Shown here: positions 1-10,579 of the stretch, piece after piece | Position numbering within the stretch: the first letter of the stretch is position 1 | Layout: each line of letters starts with the position of its first letter | Origin: Parietaria judaica | Taxonomy: Eukaryota; Streptophyta; Magnoliopsida; Rosales; Urticaceae | Reading direction: 5' to 3' | DNA: 64,000 bases | NCBI GenBank assembly: GCA_954871525.1 | Contig: OX940861.1 | Span: 13,748,842 to 13,812,841 of the forward strand | Notes under the pieces: generated by a model | Told to the model about the DNA's origin: nothing | What the model saw: only the letters and a program-made list of their open reading frames with translations | Databases searched by the model: none | Program-made: the position numbers and the translations under genes

Positions 1-470
1 GTGTGGCTCATTCATTTGTAAATAATCCAAGAAATCCAATCTAGAGTTTCTCTCACTAAACTTTTTCTCTAAACTAATCTTTCTTTGTCTTTGTGTGAGT
101 TAGAGTGTTCTTCAAAGGCTTTGCCTAGAGGATTCGGGGAAGGCTGACTTAGTAGCTCGGGGGAGTGAAGCTAAGTGCCGCACGGGGGCTTACGAGTTAG
201 GTGAAAACTCTAAGCACGTGACATTAAGCTCCCTTAAAAATATTAGAGTTAGAATAAATACTATCAATTTCTTCGTTAAGATGTATTACATTTTGGATGA
301 TCATTCTCAATTCCCTATTTCGTAGTGCTTAGTATTGTAATTAATTTGACCTTTAATATTATGGTTAGCGAATTGGTGATCTCGAATTAATTGCTCCATA
401 CAGCCCTCACCTTTATTTATTTATTTGTCTCTTATATACCATATGTTACTCTTCGCGCAGTTAACTTTGA
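1..470. other. Unassigned left edge, possibly the tail of a retroelement
   Basis: No convincing reading frame. The stretch around 110-230 has a GC-richer, leader-like composition reminiscent of the R/U5 part of Copia LTRs, but no LTR end, primer-binding site or partner copy is visible in the window. It lies upstream of the first glycosyltransferase gene. Identity is not established. Confidence 0.25.
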
Positions 471-853
471 AAATGACCTTCAACGAGCTTTGAGATCTAT
501 GTTTCGACACTGTTTATCAAAATCAGTTAAAAGGATCATATAACATCAAATATACAAATTAAAGGACTTTATATAATAGAGATATTATAATGTAAGGGTC
601 TACGTAAAAATAAAATTAGGAGTGCCGAGAATTAATAACTGAATAGTCAATTTGTTATCAATAAGACAATCAATCCTTTGAGGGCACCGCTTATATTAAA
701 TAAGCAATTGAAAAACGTGCAGAATTCTGTCCAAAACGTTAACCTAATTCTAAGGGCATGGTACCCTCTTGGCCCAAATATTAATTTCACATAAATAAGT
801 TGAAAGGAACATCATGTATTATACTATATATATCTATTTCTACATAGTATATG

Positions 854-863
854 TATATAAATA
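854..863 (+). promoter_or_regulatory. Candidate TATA box of the first UGT gene
   Basis: A tatataaata sequence lies about 105 bp before the chosen start codon at 968, inside a run of TA-rich sequence (820-880). The TA richness makes several alternative TATA positions possible. Confidence 0.35.
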
Positions 864-967
864 TCTCTACTATATATCACGAGAGCATCCCAACCAACAA
901 ATTGCATTTCCAATCTTCTCGCTTACTATATTTGACACTAACATTCATAATACGTAGTACTAGTAGA

Positions 968-2578
968 ATGGTGAGGGGACATGTGGCGGTGTTGCCCAGC
1001 CTCGGGATGGGCCACATCATCCCGCTGCTGGAGCTGGGGAAGCGGATCGCCGCCGAGCACGGCTGCCACGTCAGCTTCCTCAACATAACCGCTGGGGCCT
1101 CCCCCGCCCAGAACAAGCTCCTCCGATCGCCGGACATCCCTCCAAGCTTCAATGTCATAGACCTTCCTCCCGTCGACGTCACTGCCGCCCTCGCTGCAAT
1201 CCCCGAGAACCACATGGTTACCAGACTCAGCGCCATTCTCGAGGAGAATCTTAAGTGCCTGAAGTCCGTACTGCTGGAGCTCGGGGATGTCGGGGCTGTT
1301 GTCATCGATATATTCTGCACCAAAGCCGTCGAAGTCTGCGAAGAGCTCGAGATTCCGGTGTATAGCTTCTTCACCGCGTCCACCGTTTTCTTAACTTTCT
1401 GTCTCTATGTTCCGGTTCTGGACAGAGAAGTCGTTGACTGTGAGTTCGTTGACCTGCTCGAACCGATTCAGGTGCCCGGATGTTCCCCGATCCGACTCGA
1501 GAACCTCATTGACCAGGTCAAGAACAGGAAGATCCCAGAGTACGAGTGGTACCTCCGCCACGTCAGCATGCTCACCAGGGTCGCGGGGATCTTGCTCAAC
1601 ACGTGGCAGGGTCTCGAGCCCATCCCTCTCCGGGCGCTCCGAGAAGATCGATTCTACTCGGAAGTAGTTAAGATTCCACCGGTTTACCCAGTGGGACCAC
1701 TGGTGAAGATGAACGAGCCGGTGTCGGAATCGAGATGGGAGTGTCTGGCGTGGCTGGACCAGCAACCGGAGAGGTCGGTGGTGTTCATCTCGCTCGGGAG
1801 CGGAGGGACTCTAAGCGCGGAGCAGGTGACGGAGATGGCGTGGGGGCTGGAGATGAGCCGGCAGAGGTTCCTGTGGGTGGTGAGGCCGCCGGCCGGCTTT
1901 TCATTCGGGGCGTTCTTCGACTCCGGCAAAGACGGAATCGAAGTGGCAGCATTTCTGCCCGATGGTTAGTAGAAAATGAATGGTTTTACCAATCAATTAG
2001 GGGACAATATTTCGGTCAATATGTCTACCAATACAATCTTCTATATAAGAAAATAGTTATCATAAATCATAGTATTCTACAATCTTTAGAAAATAATATT
2101 AATTATTAGCAGCCACTACAAATATTTTAAGTTTAAGTTATGTCAAACAGGTTTCTTGGAGAGAACTAAGGAGAGGGGGATGGTAGTTGCATCTTGGGCC
2201 CCACAGATGGCGGTGCTGGGGCACGTGGCCACGGGGGCGTTCTTGTCGCACTGCGGGTGGAACTCGACGCTGGAGAGCGTCAGCCGCGGGGTTCCAATGA
2301 TTGCATGGCCGCTCTATGCTGAGCAGCACATGAACGCTGCCTCGCTATCTGATGATATTGGCGTAGCCGTGTGGCCGTGGGCGGGTCTTGATCCGGCCCG
2401 TGTGGTGGCCAGGGGAGAGATAGAGAGGGCCGTGAGAATGATGATCGAGGGCGATGATGGGGAGGTTATCCGGCGACGGGCTGCCGAGCTGAAGGACAGC
2501 GCGGCTATGGCTATGGACGTGGGCGGATCGTCCTATGAAGCGTTGGCTAGAGTTACTAAGGAGTGGTGTACGATTTAG
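968..2578 (+). CDS. UDP-glycosyltransferase, UGT72-like (copy 1), two exons
   Basis: Exons 968-1964 and 2151-2578, 474 aa. The intron (186 bp) has GT at 1965 and AG at 2149-2150, phase 1, between the Gly of FLPDG and FLERTKERG. Family knowledge: family 1 glycosyltransferases move glucose from UDP-glucose to small phenolic acceptors such as hydroquinone or monolignols in the cytosol. Seen: GMGHIIP near the N-terminus with the expected catalytic His16, the partner Asp114 in VVIDIF, the GSGGTLS loop, and a complete 44-residue PSPG box at 348-391 (WAPQ ... HCGWNSTLE ... YAEQ) ending in Gln, which usually goes with UDP-glucose. The start at 968 is preferred over an upstream in-frame ATG because MVRGHVAVLP matches the family N-terminus and copy 3. 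Compared with copies 2 and 3 it lacks one Trp-Pro pair after the PSPG box. UGT72 is by resemblance; the acceptor is unknown. Confidence 0.9.
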
Positions 2579-4261
2579 AACATTGATCGTCCTATGTTAT
2601 TTTGAATATTTATTTAATTTATGAAAATCTGTCGTTTTTCCTGATAACGTCGTTTCTGTACTGTCGTTTTCTTGATAGCTGGACACTAAAATATTTCCTT
2701 TTCGTGTACTTATGGATCTATTTCTTAGTCACTCATTAATTAGTTTTCCTGTTAGTGTCGTAATTTTCTTATTTCAAGGTATACTATAGATAAGTTTTTA
2801 TCATGTTGTTGATACTAGATTTGTGAACTATTACTAGAGCACGTAGTGTTCTTCAGGTGGGTTGGTTAGACTCCCACCATTTTTTTGCAGCCTGCGGGCA
2901 GCTCGCTGTCAAATCTGAGCGGGCGGATTGGGGACGGGCAATTCATCCCTAATTTTCATTTTTACTATATCTCTGCTAGGGTTTAGGGTAATTAATTCTG
3001 GAATCCCTCCAACTTACATTTTTGTCTTTATTTAGCCTTTCACTTTCACTTTGTAAAATGACCGTATGACACCTCTAATTTTGTTCATACTTAACCCTTA
3101 TGTTAGTTTTTTTTATGAAAGAATATTTCTTTTTGGTACCCCTGGAGCCAAATAAATCTTCAAATTTTGCATTTCGTATTTCGTTCTTTATTTGTCCCCT
3201 GAGGCGAAAAATATTATTGCGCAAAAAAAAAATCTAACAAAAAGATTAAATATAAACAAAATTACAAAGTTAAAGGTGTTATATGGTCATTTACAAAGTT
3301 ATGGACAAAATAAAGACAAAATGATAAGTTAAGAACTTTCAAAATTAATTGCCTTTTCTTATATATTTTGAAGCTATAAAAAGTTAAAAACTATGTTTAA
3401 TAAAAAATAAAGGAAATTGTCCGAAATACACATTTAGCTACAAAGCTTTTTTAAAACTACCTATTGTGTATATTAAAATGGTATTGCGCTTATATCTACA
3501 ACGCAGTGATATAAATTTGCGCTTCTGGAGACCGGATATTGCACCAATTCAATTCAAACCATTCTGAATATATAAAGAGAAACTTTACTCAATGATCCTT
3601 CATATTACATTCTCCAAATAATGTTTAAAGTTCTTTGATTCTCCATACTTCTTATGACATCTTTTCTCGAAAATTCAAGACAAAGTGTTGTTCCAAAAAG
3701 GTTAATTTTTAGAATTACCGAACATAGAGAATTATTTTGAGAATTATGGTGTTTAGTAGTCCATTAAGTGATTCTACTTCAACTACAACATTAAACCTTC
3801 ATAAATGACCAAATCTATATATTTTAATTTATTTAGGAAAACTTCACTCAATGACTTATTAAACACTATTGATTCTCAATATAATCTTCTAAGTTCTGTG
3901 ATTTAAAACGACTTTTTTAGCACACCTTTGCCCAAAAGTATTTAGCATAATTTTATCCTTAATTTTAGACAAAATTGTTCTAAAAAAGTAATTTTCGGAA
4001 ATATAGAATTTTGAAAATTATTTTGAAAATTTATGATAAATGAAAGGACATTAGAAAGTTTCTTAAGACAATGACTCCTCGCTATGGGGCACCGTAAAGG
4101 AAACGCAATTGAATAACATGCAAAATTCTATCCACGACTTTTACATAATTTGTAAGGGCATGGTACACTCTTGAGTCGCGTTCTCAATGCCCCAATTCCA
4201 AATATTAATCTCACTATAAGGATTTGAAACGACATCTTTATTATACGATCTATATATAATA

Positions 4262-4440
4262 GGGAAAATTACGGCAAAAATACCAAACTTTTGGTCAACG
4301 TGTCTCTCGTGTACCTAACTTTTAAAACTGGCGGCAAAAATACCCAACGTGCGTTGACCGTGACTTTGGCATGAAAACGTTAATTTTTCCGTTAAGATCC
4401 GTCATGTGGCCGTTAACGGCAAAAATACCCAAACTTTTTT
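4262..4440. repeat. Relic of the 'ggcaaaaatacc' foldback family
   Basis: Contains acggcaaaaataccaaact at its left side, an internal second copy of ggcaaaaataccc, and a terminal aacggcaaaaatacccaa. The same words build the arms of the inverted-repeat element at 7907-8359. Here the copies are in direct order, so this looks like a half or rearranged copy. Confidence 0.5.
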
Positions 4441-4816
4441 TTTATATAAAAAAATTATTTTTTATTTTTTATTTTTTATTTTTTTATTTACTTGATTAGT
4501 CATAATTACTTGAATTCCAAATACATGGAATAACACAAAAGTTAGTCAAAACATCAATTGATTTCTTAATGTGCTTGTATAAGCTACATTTGCTAACAAA
4601 ATATACTCACATGTTACAAAGACCACGGTCTTCACCGACGAAATCCTGAGTTTCAATTCTAGTGATCACTCCAATATATTGATTATGCATTAAAAAAACC
4701 AACTATTAAAGCTCGTAACATTCCCATAGAATAGCCCATAGAATAGTCACCGCAAAAAAAAATGTACAATTTTTTGGAGAGGGAAAATTAGAAAAGAAAA
4801 AAGAAAAGCAGAGGCA

Positions 4817-4853
<37 letters not shown>

Positions 4854-5865
4854 TATAAAAGCAATGAAGATGATAAACAAACAATATGCGATATATTTAA
4901 AATAAATATATTACATAAATGTCTTTCTAAATTTCTAAATTGGAGTATTTAACATATAGAACATGTGAAAAATAGTGGTAATTTAAGAATCGTATACGTG
5001 TAAAAAACTTAATACCGGTGGAGACATATGGTATAGAATTAATACATAACCCAAATATTTTGACTATTGGTATCCCGCAGAATTGAAAACTTACGAATAT
5101 GCCACACTTTTTACATATATAATGTTCAACAATAGACAAAAACAAATATATAAAATCAAAATCTAATTTTTTTTTTTACATATATATTTAAGCAATCTAC
5201 ATTAAGAAACAAAAAATGCATATTAATGTTATTGAAAAAATTGAGTGAAATTTACTTTTGATTCTAGAAAATGTTAAATCGTTTGAGACAGACAAACAAA
5301 TAAATAAATAAATAAAAATATCAAAACCAATTGAAAGAGTTATTTGATATTAGCGTTAAAAGCGTTATATAATTATATATATATATATATATATATTATT
5401 AGATATTACATTTAAACACTCATGTCGGTGAAATAAAAAGACTCAATGGTAAGAGCAAAGTAGTATAAATCAAATCGACCACATGAAATAATAATAATAA
5501 TAAAAAATAAAAAAAAAGTTCGACGATAGAAAAAAAAAAGGGTAAAATCATAATCCATCATTTGCATACAAGAAATGAACTTGTAAAATTTGCATATATA
5601 TATATATATATATACATATATTATCTAAAAATACTACATAGTAATCGTATAGAAAAAATTATATAAAAATATACCTTTGATTATATGGTGCCAAAAATCT
5701 TGAATCAGAAGAATAACTCTGCTACAAATTGCTAAATCATCTGAGACAAACAAACGAAAAATAAATAAATAAATAAATCAAACCCAATTGAAAGACTAAT
5801 GACATTAAAAACATTAAGAGAAAAATTTCAACAAAGCAATATATATAAAAAGATAATTTTATGGT

Positions 5866-6115
5866 ATGCAAATTCAAAGAGTAGGCTAACACTAACAGAC
5901 AATATAAAATAGTGATATACTAAAATTCTTAACAGTAAACAAAGCAGTAAATATAGAAATATAATTTTATAGAATGCAAATTCAAAGAGTAGGCTAACAC
6001 TAACAGACAATATAAAATAGTGATATACTAAAATTCTTAACAGTAAACAAAGCAGTAAATATAGAAATATAATTTTATAGAATGCAAATCCAAAGAGTAG
6101 GCTAACAGACAATAT
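5866..6115. repeat. Tandem repeat, 108-bp unit, about 2.3 copies
   Basis: The word gcaaattcaaagagtaggc recurs at 5868 and 5976 and, with one change, at 6084, giving a period of 108 bp. The last copy is incomplete. The minus-strand frame across it is only the repeat read as protein. Confidence 0.85.
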
Positions 6116-7099
6116 AAATTACCAATACTACGGAACGACCTTTCTCTCGTGTTTTGCCTGCACTATTCGTCAAAATCGTTGGTGGTGCAATCTTTCTCAA
6201 TTAGTCCCCTTTCAAATTTTCCCACGATTATTCCCTGCATATAAGTAGGAAAAAAAATGAAAAGCAAAAATAATAAAAGAGATGTAATGTTGCTCTCCTA
6301 TTCTATTTCATCCTAAAACCCCTATTTATACAAAAGTAGAGGTAAATGAACATAAATAAATGGTTTTAATTTGTATCAACCATCAATGCAAATAAATAAA
6401 TGATATAGACATTAAAAACGAGAAATGAAAAGCCTAAACATAATTCTTTTATTTAGAAGTGGAAAGGCCCAAGGTCATCCCATTTACAATTATGAATTTT
6501 CAATTATATTTACACATTCTGTAAAAATATGTTTTTAAATTATATTTTTATTGAACCAAAAGTCTACTATTAAAAAAATGTGGAAAATAAAAGGTATTAT
6601 AGTTGTAATAAAGAAAATTAGGGAACAAAATGTGTAATATGATAAAAATAATATCGTAATAAAAAAAGTTTATCAAAAGAAAAGAAAAAAAAAAACTAAC
6701 AATTACATGAACGATGTTAAAAAATAAGTCTAGGCTATTTTATGAAGATATATACATATAAATTTTAATAATATAGATATTGCAGTATGTGTAAATGTAT
6801 CATCCACATGTATATTTTAAATAAATGTATTCTATTTTCAATATCAAAATGTATATTATATTAAATTCGTGATAACAGAGAAATTGATAACAATTTTTTT
6901 TTAAATGTGACACTTGAAGAGACAAAATTAATTGTCCATCAAATATTTTTACTCACTATTTAGAAAATTAATTGTTATTAGAAAAAAACTGAAGAGACAA
7001 AATTTATTGTTATTGAAAATAAATGAGACTTTATTTTCTTATTGGAAAATAAATGAAACTTTATTATTAGTAAGATTTTTATATAAAAAAATTCTAAAT

Positions 7100-7240
7100 T
7101 CTCATAAAAATGGATTTCTCAATGCTTGATTTCATTGTGTCACAACTACTTGGTAGTTCTTCTAAGAAAACTCAATTTCTCAATTGTTTGATTTCATTGT
7201 GCCAAATCACTTGTGAGCTCCTCATTTTAATATATATAGA
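7100..7240 (-). mobile_element. Possible Helitron 5-prime terminus (minus orientation)
   Basis: Read on the minus strand from 7240 the sequence starts A|TCTATATATATTAAAA and continues with an AGTGATTTGGCACAATGA segment. This is close to 61694 (minus) and 52191 (plus) in this window. TC starts with TATA-rich continuations are typical of plant Helitrons. The 3-prime end (hairpin plus CTRRT) was not found, so the element is undelimited. Confidence 0.3.
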
Positions 7241-7707
7241 TTTTGATAGACAACAATATTTATGACTATTTTATATTCGATGGCGATAAACTTAGTTTTT
7301 AACTGCATTACCGCTTAGGTTTGGAATCAACGTACATGAATTCATCAAGATATAGTCACTTTCTGTATTTCGCTAATTAAAGGATCCAGAATATGAAAAA
7401 TTCCATTAAGGATGATTATTATTATTCAAAAATATTATGAAAAATTTCATATTAGACACTACATTACAACACAAAATATAAAACTAAGTAATTGAACTTA
7501 ATTAACACCACTACCATACTATATTAGTATTCGATATAATGGTACATTTTCATTCATTTTCTCTGTCAAATTATCAATTATGGTTTTTGATTGAAAATCA
7601 TAGTATTCGTTATTGATATATATAATGGTTTTTTGTTGGATATTGGATTTTTTTTTATTGAACCCTTTACGCGCTATTATATAACTAATAAATACCTATT
7701 AGGAAAC

Positions 7708-9022
7708 AATGGCCCAGTTAGGCATTGTTGTGATGTTTTCATAATTGCTTTTAAATTTACTGTTAGAAAAAGTGTTGTCAGAGAAAGTAATGCACTGTTT
7801 GGTTAATGAAAACAAAAAACACTTGGTTTTTTAAAAAGTTCCAATTTAGTGTTTGGTAACCAATTTAACTTAATTAGCTTCTAAATGTCAAAGAACATTC
7901 AAAAGTGACGGCAAAAATACTTAAAGTTTGGTCAAAGAATCCCTCGTGTACCCAAAGTTTAAAAGTGATGGTGAAAATACCCAAAGTTGCATTTGGGGAG
8001 TTGACCACTCCATTCTAGTAATGCCGTTAACTTACCAGTTATCTCTGGCCACGTGGACAAATCTGTTTTGTTAAGTGTAATCATTAGGGGTTTAATTAGT
8101 TATATTAAATAGTATTAATTAAGGACTTAATTTGTTTTTTTGTCATAAACGAGACTGATGTGGGCTCGCCTACGTGACAAAAATTGTTATGTCAGCAACC
8201 CACGTTTGTCCACGTGGCCAAAGTTAACGGGTAAGTTAACGGCGTTACGAGAATGGAGTGGTCAACTCCCCAAATACGACTTTGGGTATTTTTGCCATCG
8301 CTTTTAAACTTTGGGTACACGAGGGGTTCTTTGATCAAACTTTGGGTATTTTTGCCGTTATTAACCCTAAATAATATTAGTTAAATCTCTATATTAATAT
8401 AAAAAAAGTTAAAAAATAATTTAAATAATATAATTACTCAATAAAAAAAATAAAAAAAACTTTTCTTAGTTTATTATGCCTTTTGTACTTTTAATTTACA
8501 ATAATTATGGTGACAATACCAGTTTTTTACATCCACGTCGTCCACGGTAAAAAATTAGTACTTTTAGTTTTACCAACCAAAAAGAATTAATGCTTTAACT
8601 GCAATAATAATATGTATTTTTTTTTATATAGGTTTACCTTCCAAAAAGAATTGGTACTTTAACTATAATAATTTAAGAATGTGAACGTAAAAAATTGGTA
8701 CTTTTACCACCTAAAAAATTGGTTATTTAACCGCAACGGTAAAATGTTTTTGGTACTTTTACCACCCAATAAGAATTGGTACTTCAACTGAAATAATTTT
8801 TAAAAAATGGACGTAAAAAATTAGTATCTTTATCATCCAAAAAGAATTGGTACTTAAAAATATGGACGTAAAAAATTGATACTTTTACCACTTAAAAAGA
8901 ATTAGAATCTCAACCGCAATAATTGAAGTGCTTATATTATAACTTACCAAACACAAATATTGACTTCAAATTCTAAAAAACGCAAAAGCACCTATTAATA
9001 AGCAATGCCAAACAGGGCCATT
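7708..9022. mobile_element. TIR element (hAT- or PIF-like) with a nested foldback
   Basis: Terminal inverted repeats: aatggcccagttaggcattg at 7708 and its near-perfect reverse complement caatgccaaacagggccatt ending at 9022 (two mismatches in 20). The ends of the form GGCCC(T/A)GTT(T/A)GGC are common in plant hAT and PIF/Harbinger MITEs. No convincing target-site duplication was found. The interior holds the foldback at 7907-8359 and a series of degenerate repeats of a 'ccaaaaagaattggtact' word (about 8570-8920). Its right end abuts the truncated left edge of UGT pseudogene copy 2. Confidence 0.55.
7907..8359. repeat. Large inverted repeat (foldback/MULE-like non-autonomous element)
   Basis: The left arm (from gacggcaaaaatac, 7907) reappears as the reverse complement at the right (gtatttttgccgtt, ending 8359). 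Arms include ctcgtgtacccaaag and ggagttgaccactccatt in both orientations and reach at least 150 bp each around a short centre. No clear target-site duplication was seen. Confidence 0.75.
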
Positions 9023-9213
9023 ATCACTCGGTCAATATGTCTACCAGTACAATCTTCTATAGTTCTATTTAAGAAAATAGAACTATATCATAGTATGTAA
9101 ATCATTAGAAAAATAATATTGATTAGCAACCTCAACATATAATATTTGACTATGTTAAACAGATTTCTTCGAGAGGACTCAAGAGAGGGGGATGGTAGTG
9201 GCTTCGTGGGCCC

Positions 9214-10007
9214 TGTAGAGGGGGATTTTCACCACCCTTTTCCAGTCACAAAGACAATCATCAAATAATAAATAAAATGACAGCAAATGATGAGTATCTC
9301 TGTTTTATTATGATTTCCGAAATGAGCTCGGTTTTCTTCCGTTAAATAGCTGGACAGATGAAGGATCATGAGCCTCAGATAATTCTTTTTCTCAGGCCTT
9401 TTTCTATTACAAGATCTCTTTTTCTTGCCTTTGCTGAGTCTTTTTTCTCTCCCTTTTGTTCGAACCACCACCCCTTACAAATGAGGCTTATCTTGCCTTT
9501 TATAGAGTTTACAATGCCTTCCCCTTCTATCCTTCCCGCCTTTTTCCTCTTTAATCATCACTCTCTGACGTGATTTGAAGGCAGCGGGGTTTATCCTCAC
9601 TTTATGTCACCTCCGAGCATGCTGCCGTAATGGGTAGGTGCGCCGCATTAAATGCGCGTCTCGTCAGCCGTCATTCGGCTCTGCAGGCCTCCGTCGCTGA
9701 CGCTCTCGTCGAGTGAGTAGGTCGGCTTCATTAAATGCACGTCTCTTCGGCTGTCATCGGGCTCTGCATAATCATCATGACGAAATTCCTCGTCGAGTCG
9801 TGATGGGACGCTTCATCGCGACCCGCTTGCTCGCGTGGCTGCGTCCCCCCGCTGATGAACCTCCTCGGGGTATTCCTCCTCGGGGATGTCCTTCCTCGGA
9901 GATAACTCCCTCTTCGCTGGTGAACTTCCTCGCCTCCCTCATGTCGTTTATGGACAAAACGACACGAGTTGTGTTGAGGATGGATTTGACAAAATCCGAC
10001 CTTAACA
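9214..10007 (-). repeat. 3-prime LTR of the Tat-type element
   Basis: Starts TGTAGAGGGGG and ends CTTAACA on the plus strand; almost identical to 17911-18704. Differences noticed: cgccgc/cgctgc (about 9645 vs 18342), cctcgcc/cctctcc (about 9931 vs 18628), gacaaaa/gaccaaa (about 9990 vs 18687). Confidence 0.95.
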
Positions 10008-10024
10008 GTTAGTCCCCTATTTTA
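10008..10024 (-). other. Polypurine tract of the Tat-type element
   Basis: On the minus strand the bases just before the 3-prime LTR read taaaataggggactaac, a purine-rich tract where plus-strand DNA synthesis would be primed. It fixes the element orientation as minus. Confidence 0.6.
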
Positions 10025-10579
10025 TCAAGTGTATACACTTGGTAAAATAAAGTATAACTGCCTTGGGGGTTGGCACTAGCCGGCGTCGATTGGCTCGTGG
10101 TCGGTGACTCCTTCTTCGGCTCCTCGCGTGGTCATATTATGAAGTCGCTCCCTTCCCTCGCTAGGCTTCCTTTGCTTCCCTAAGTCCCAACGAAACTCTC
10201 AACGACGAAGATTTCTCAACGTTGCTCGGGTCCGGGACCCACCTCGATTTTGCTTTCCCAAAAATCTGTCAGCCTCGAATCTTACGCACGTCCCTTCAGC
10301 ATTGAATGACCATCCTTTTTTGCATTTGAGGGCCTGTAGAGATTTATAACGGGCCTTTGAAACGAACCGTTGATGAGTTAGCAAGCTTCGATTTTGGGCC
10401 GTCAGATTAAAGACGTGTCCACTCATCATTCTTCCCTTTCTATAAATTCGAAATTCAAAACCATTTTTCCAGGCATTTTCGTATTTTTTTCAAGAATTCT
10501 CTCCAGGTTTCTTTTTGCTGTTGTTTATCCTCATCTCCTCGTCCCCGAAATTCTTCCTCCTTCTCCCTCAGACGCCTCG

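Larger units (their letters stand above)
2579..7099. other. AT-rich intergenic region, no gene seen
   Basis: Downstream flank of UGT copy 1 followed by about 4.5 kb of AT-rich DNA. It holds TA microsatellites (near 4824, 5374, 5595), the relic at 4262-4440 and the tandem repeat at 5866-6115. Short frames at 4927-5145 and 5828-6112 are composed of AT-rich or repetitive sequence and have no recognisable domain. Confidence 0.6.

Noticed and set aside
851..967. In-frame N-terminal extension of UGT copy 1 (MYINIST...)
   Set aside because: It lies in the TA-rich promoter/leader, is absent from copy 3, and the family N-terminus begins at MVRGHVAV.
5828..6112. 94-aa minus-strand frame with transmembrane-like text
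   Set aside because: It is the 108-bp tandem repeat read as protein.
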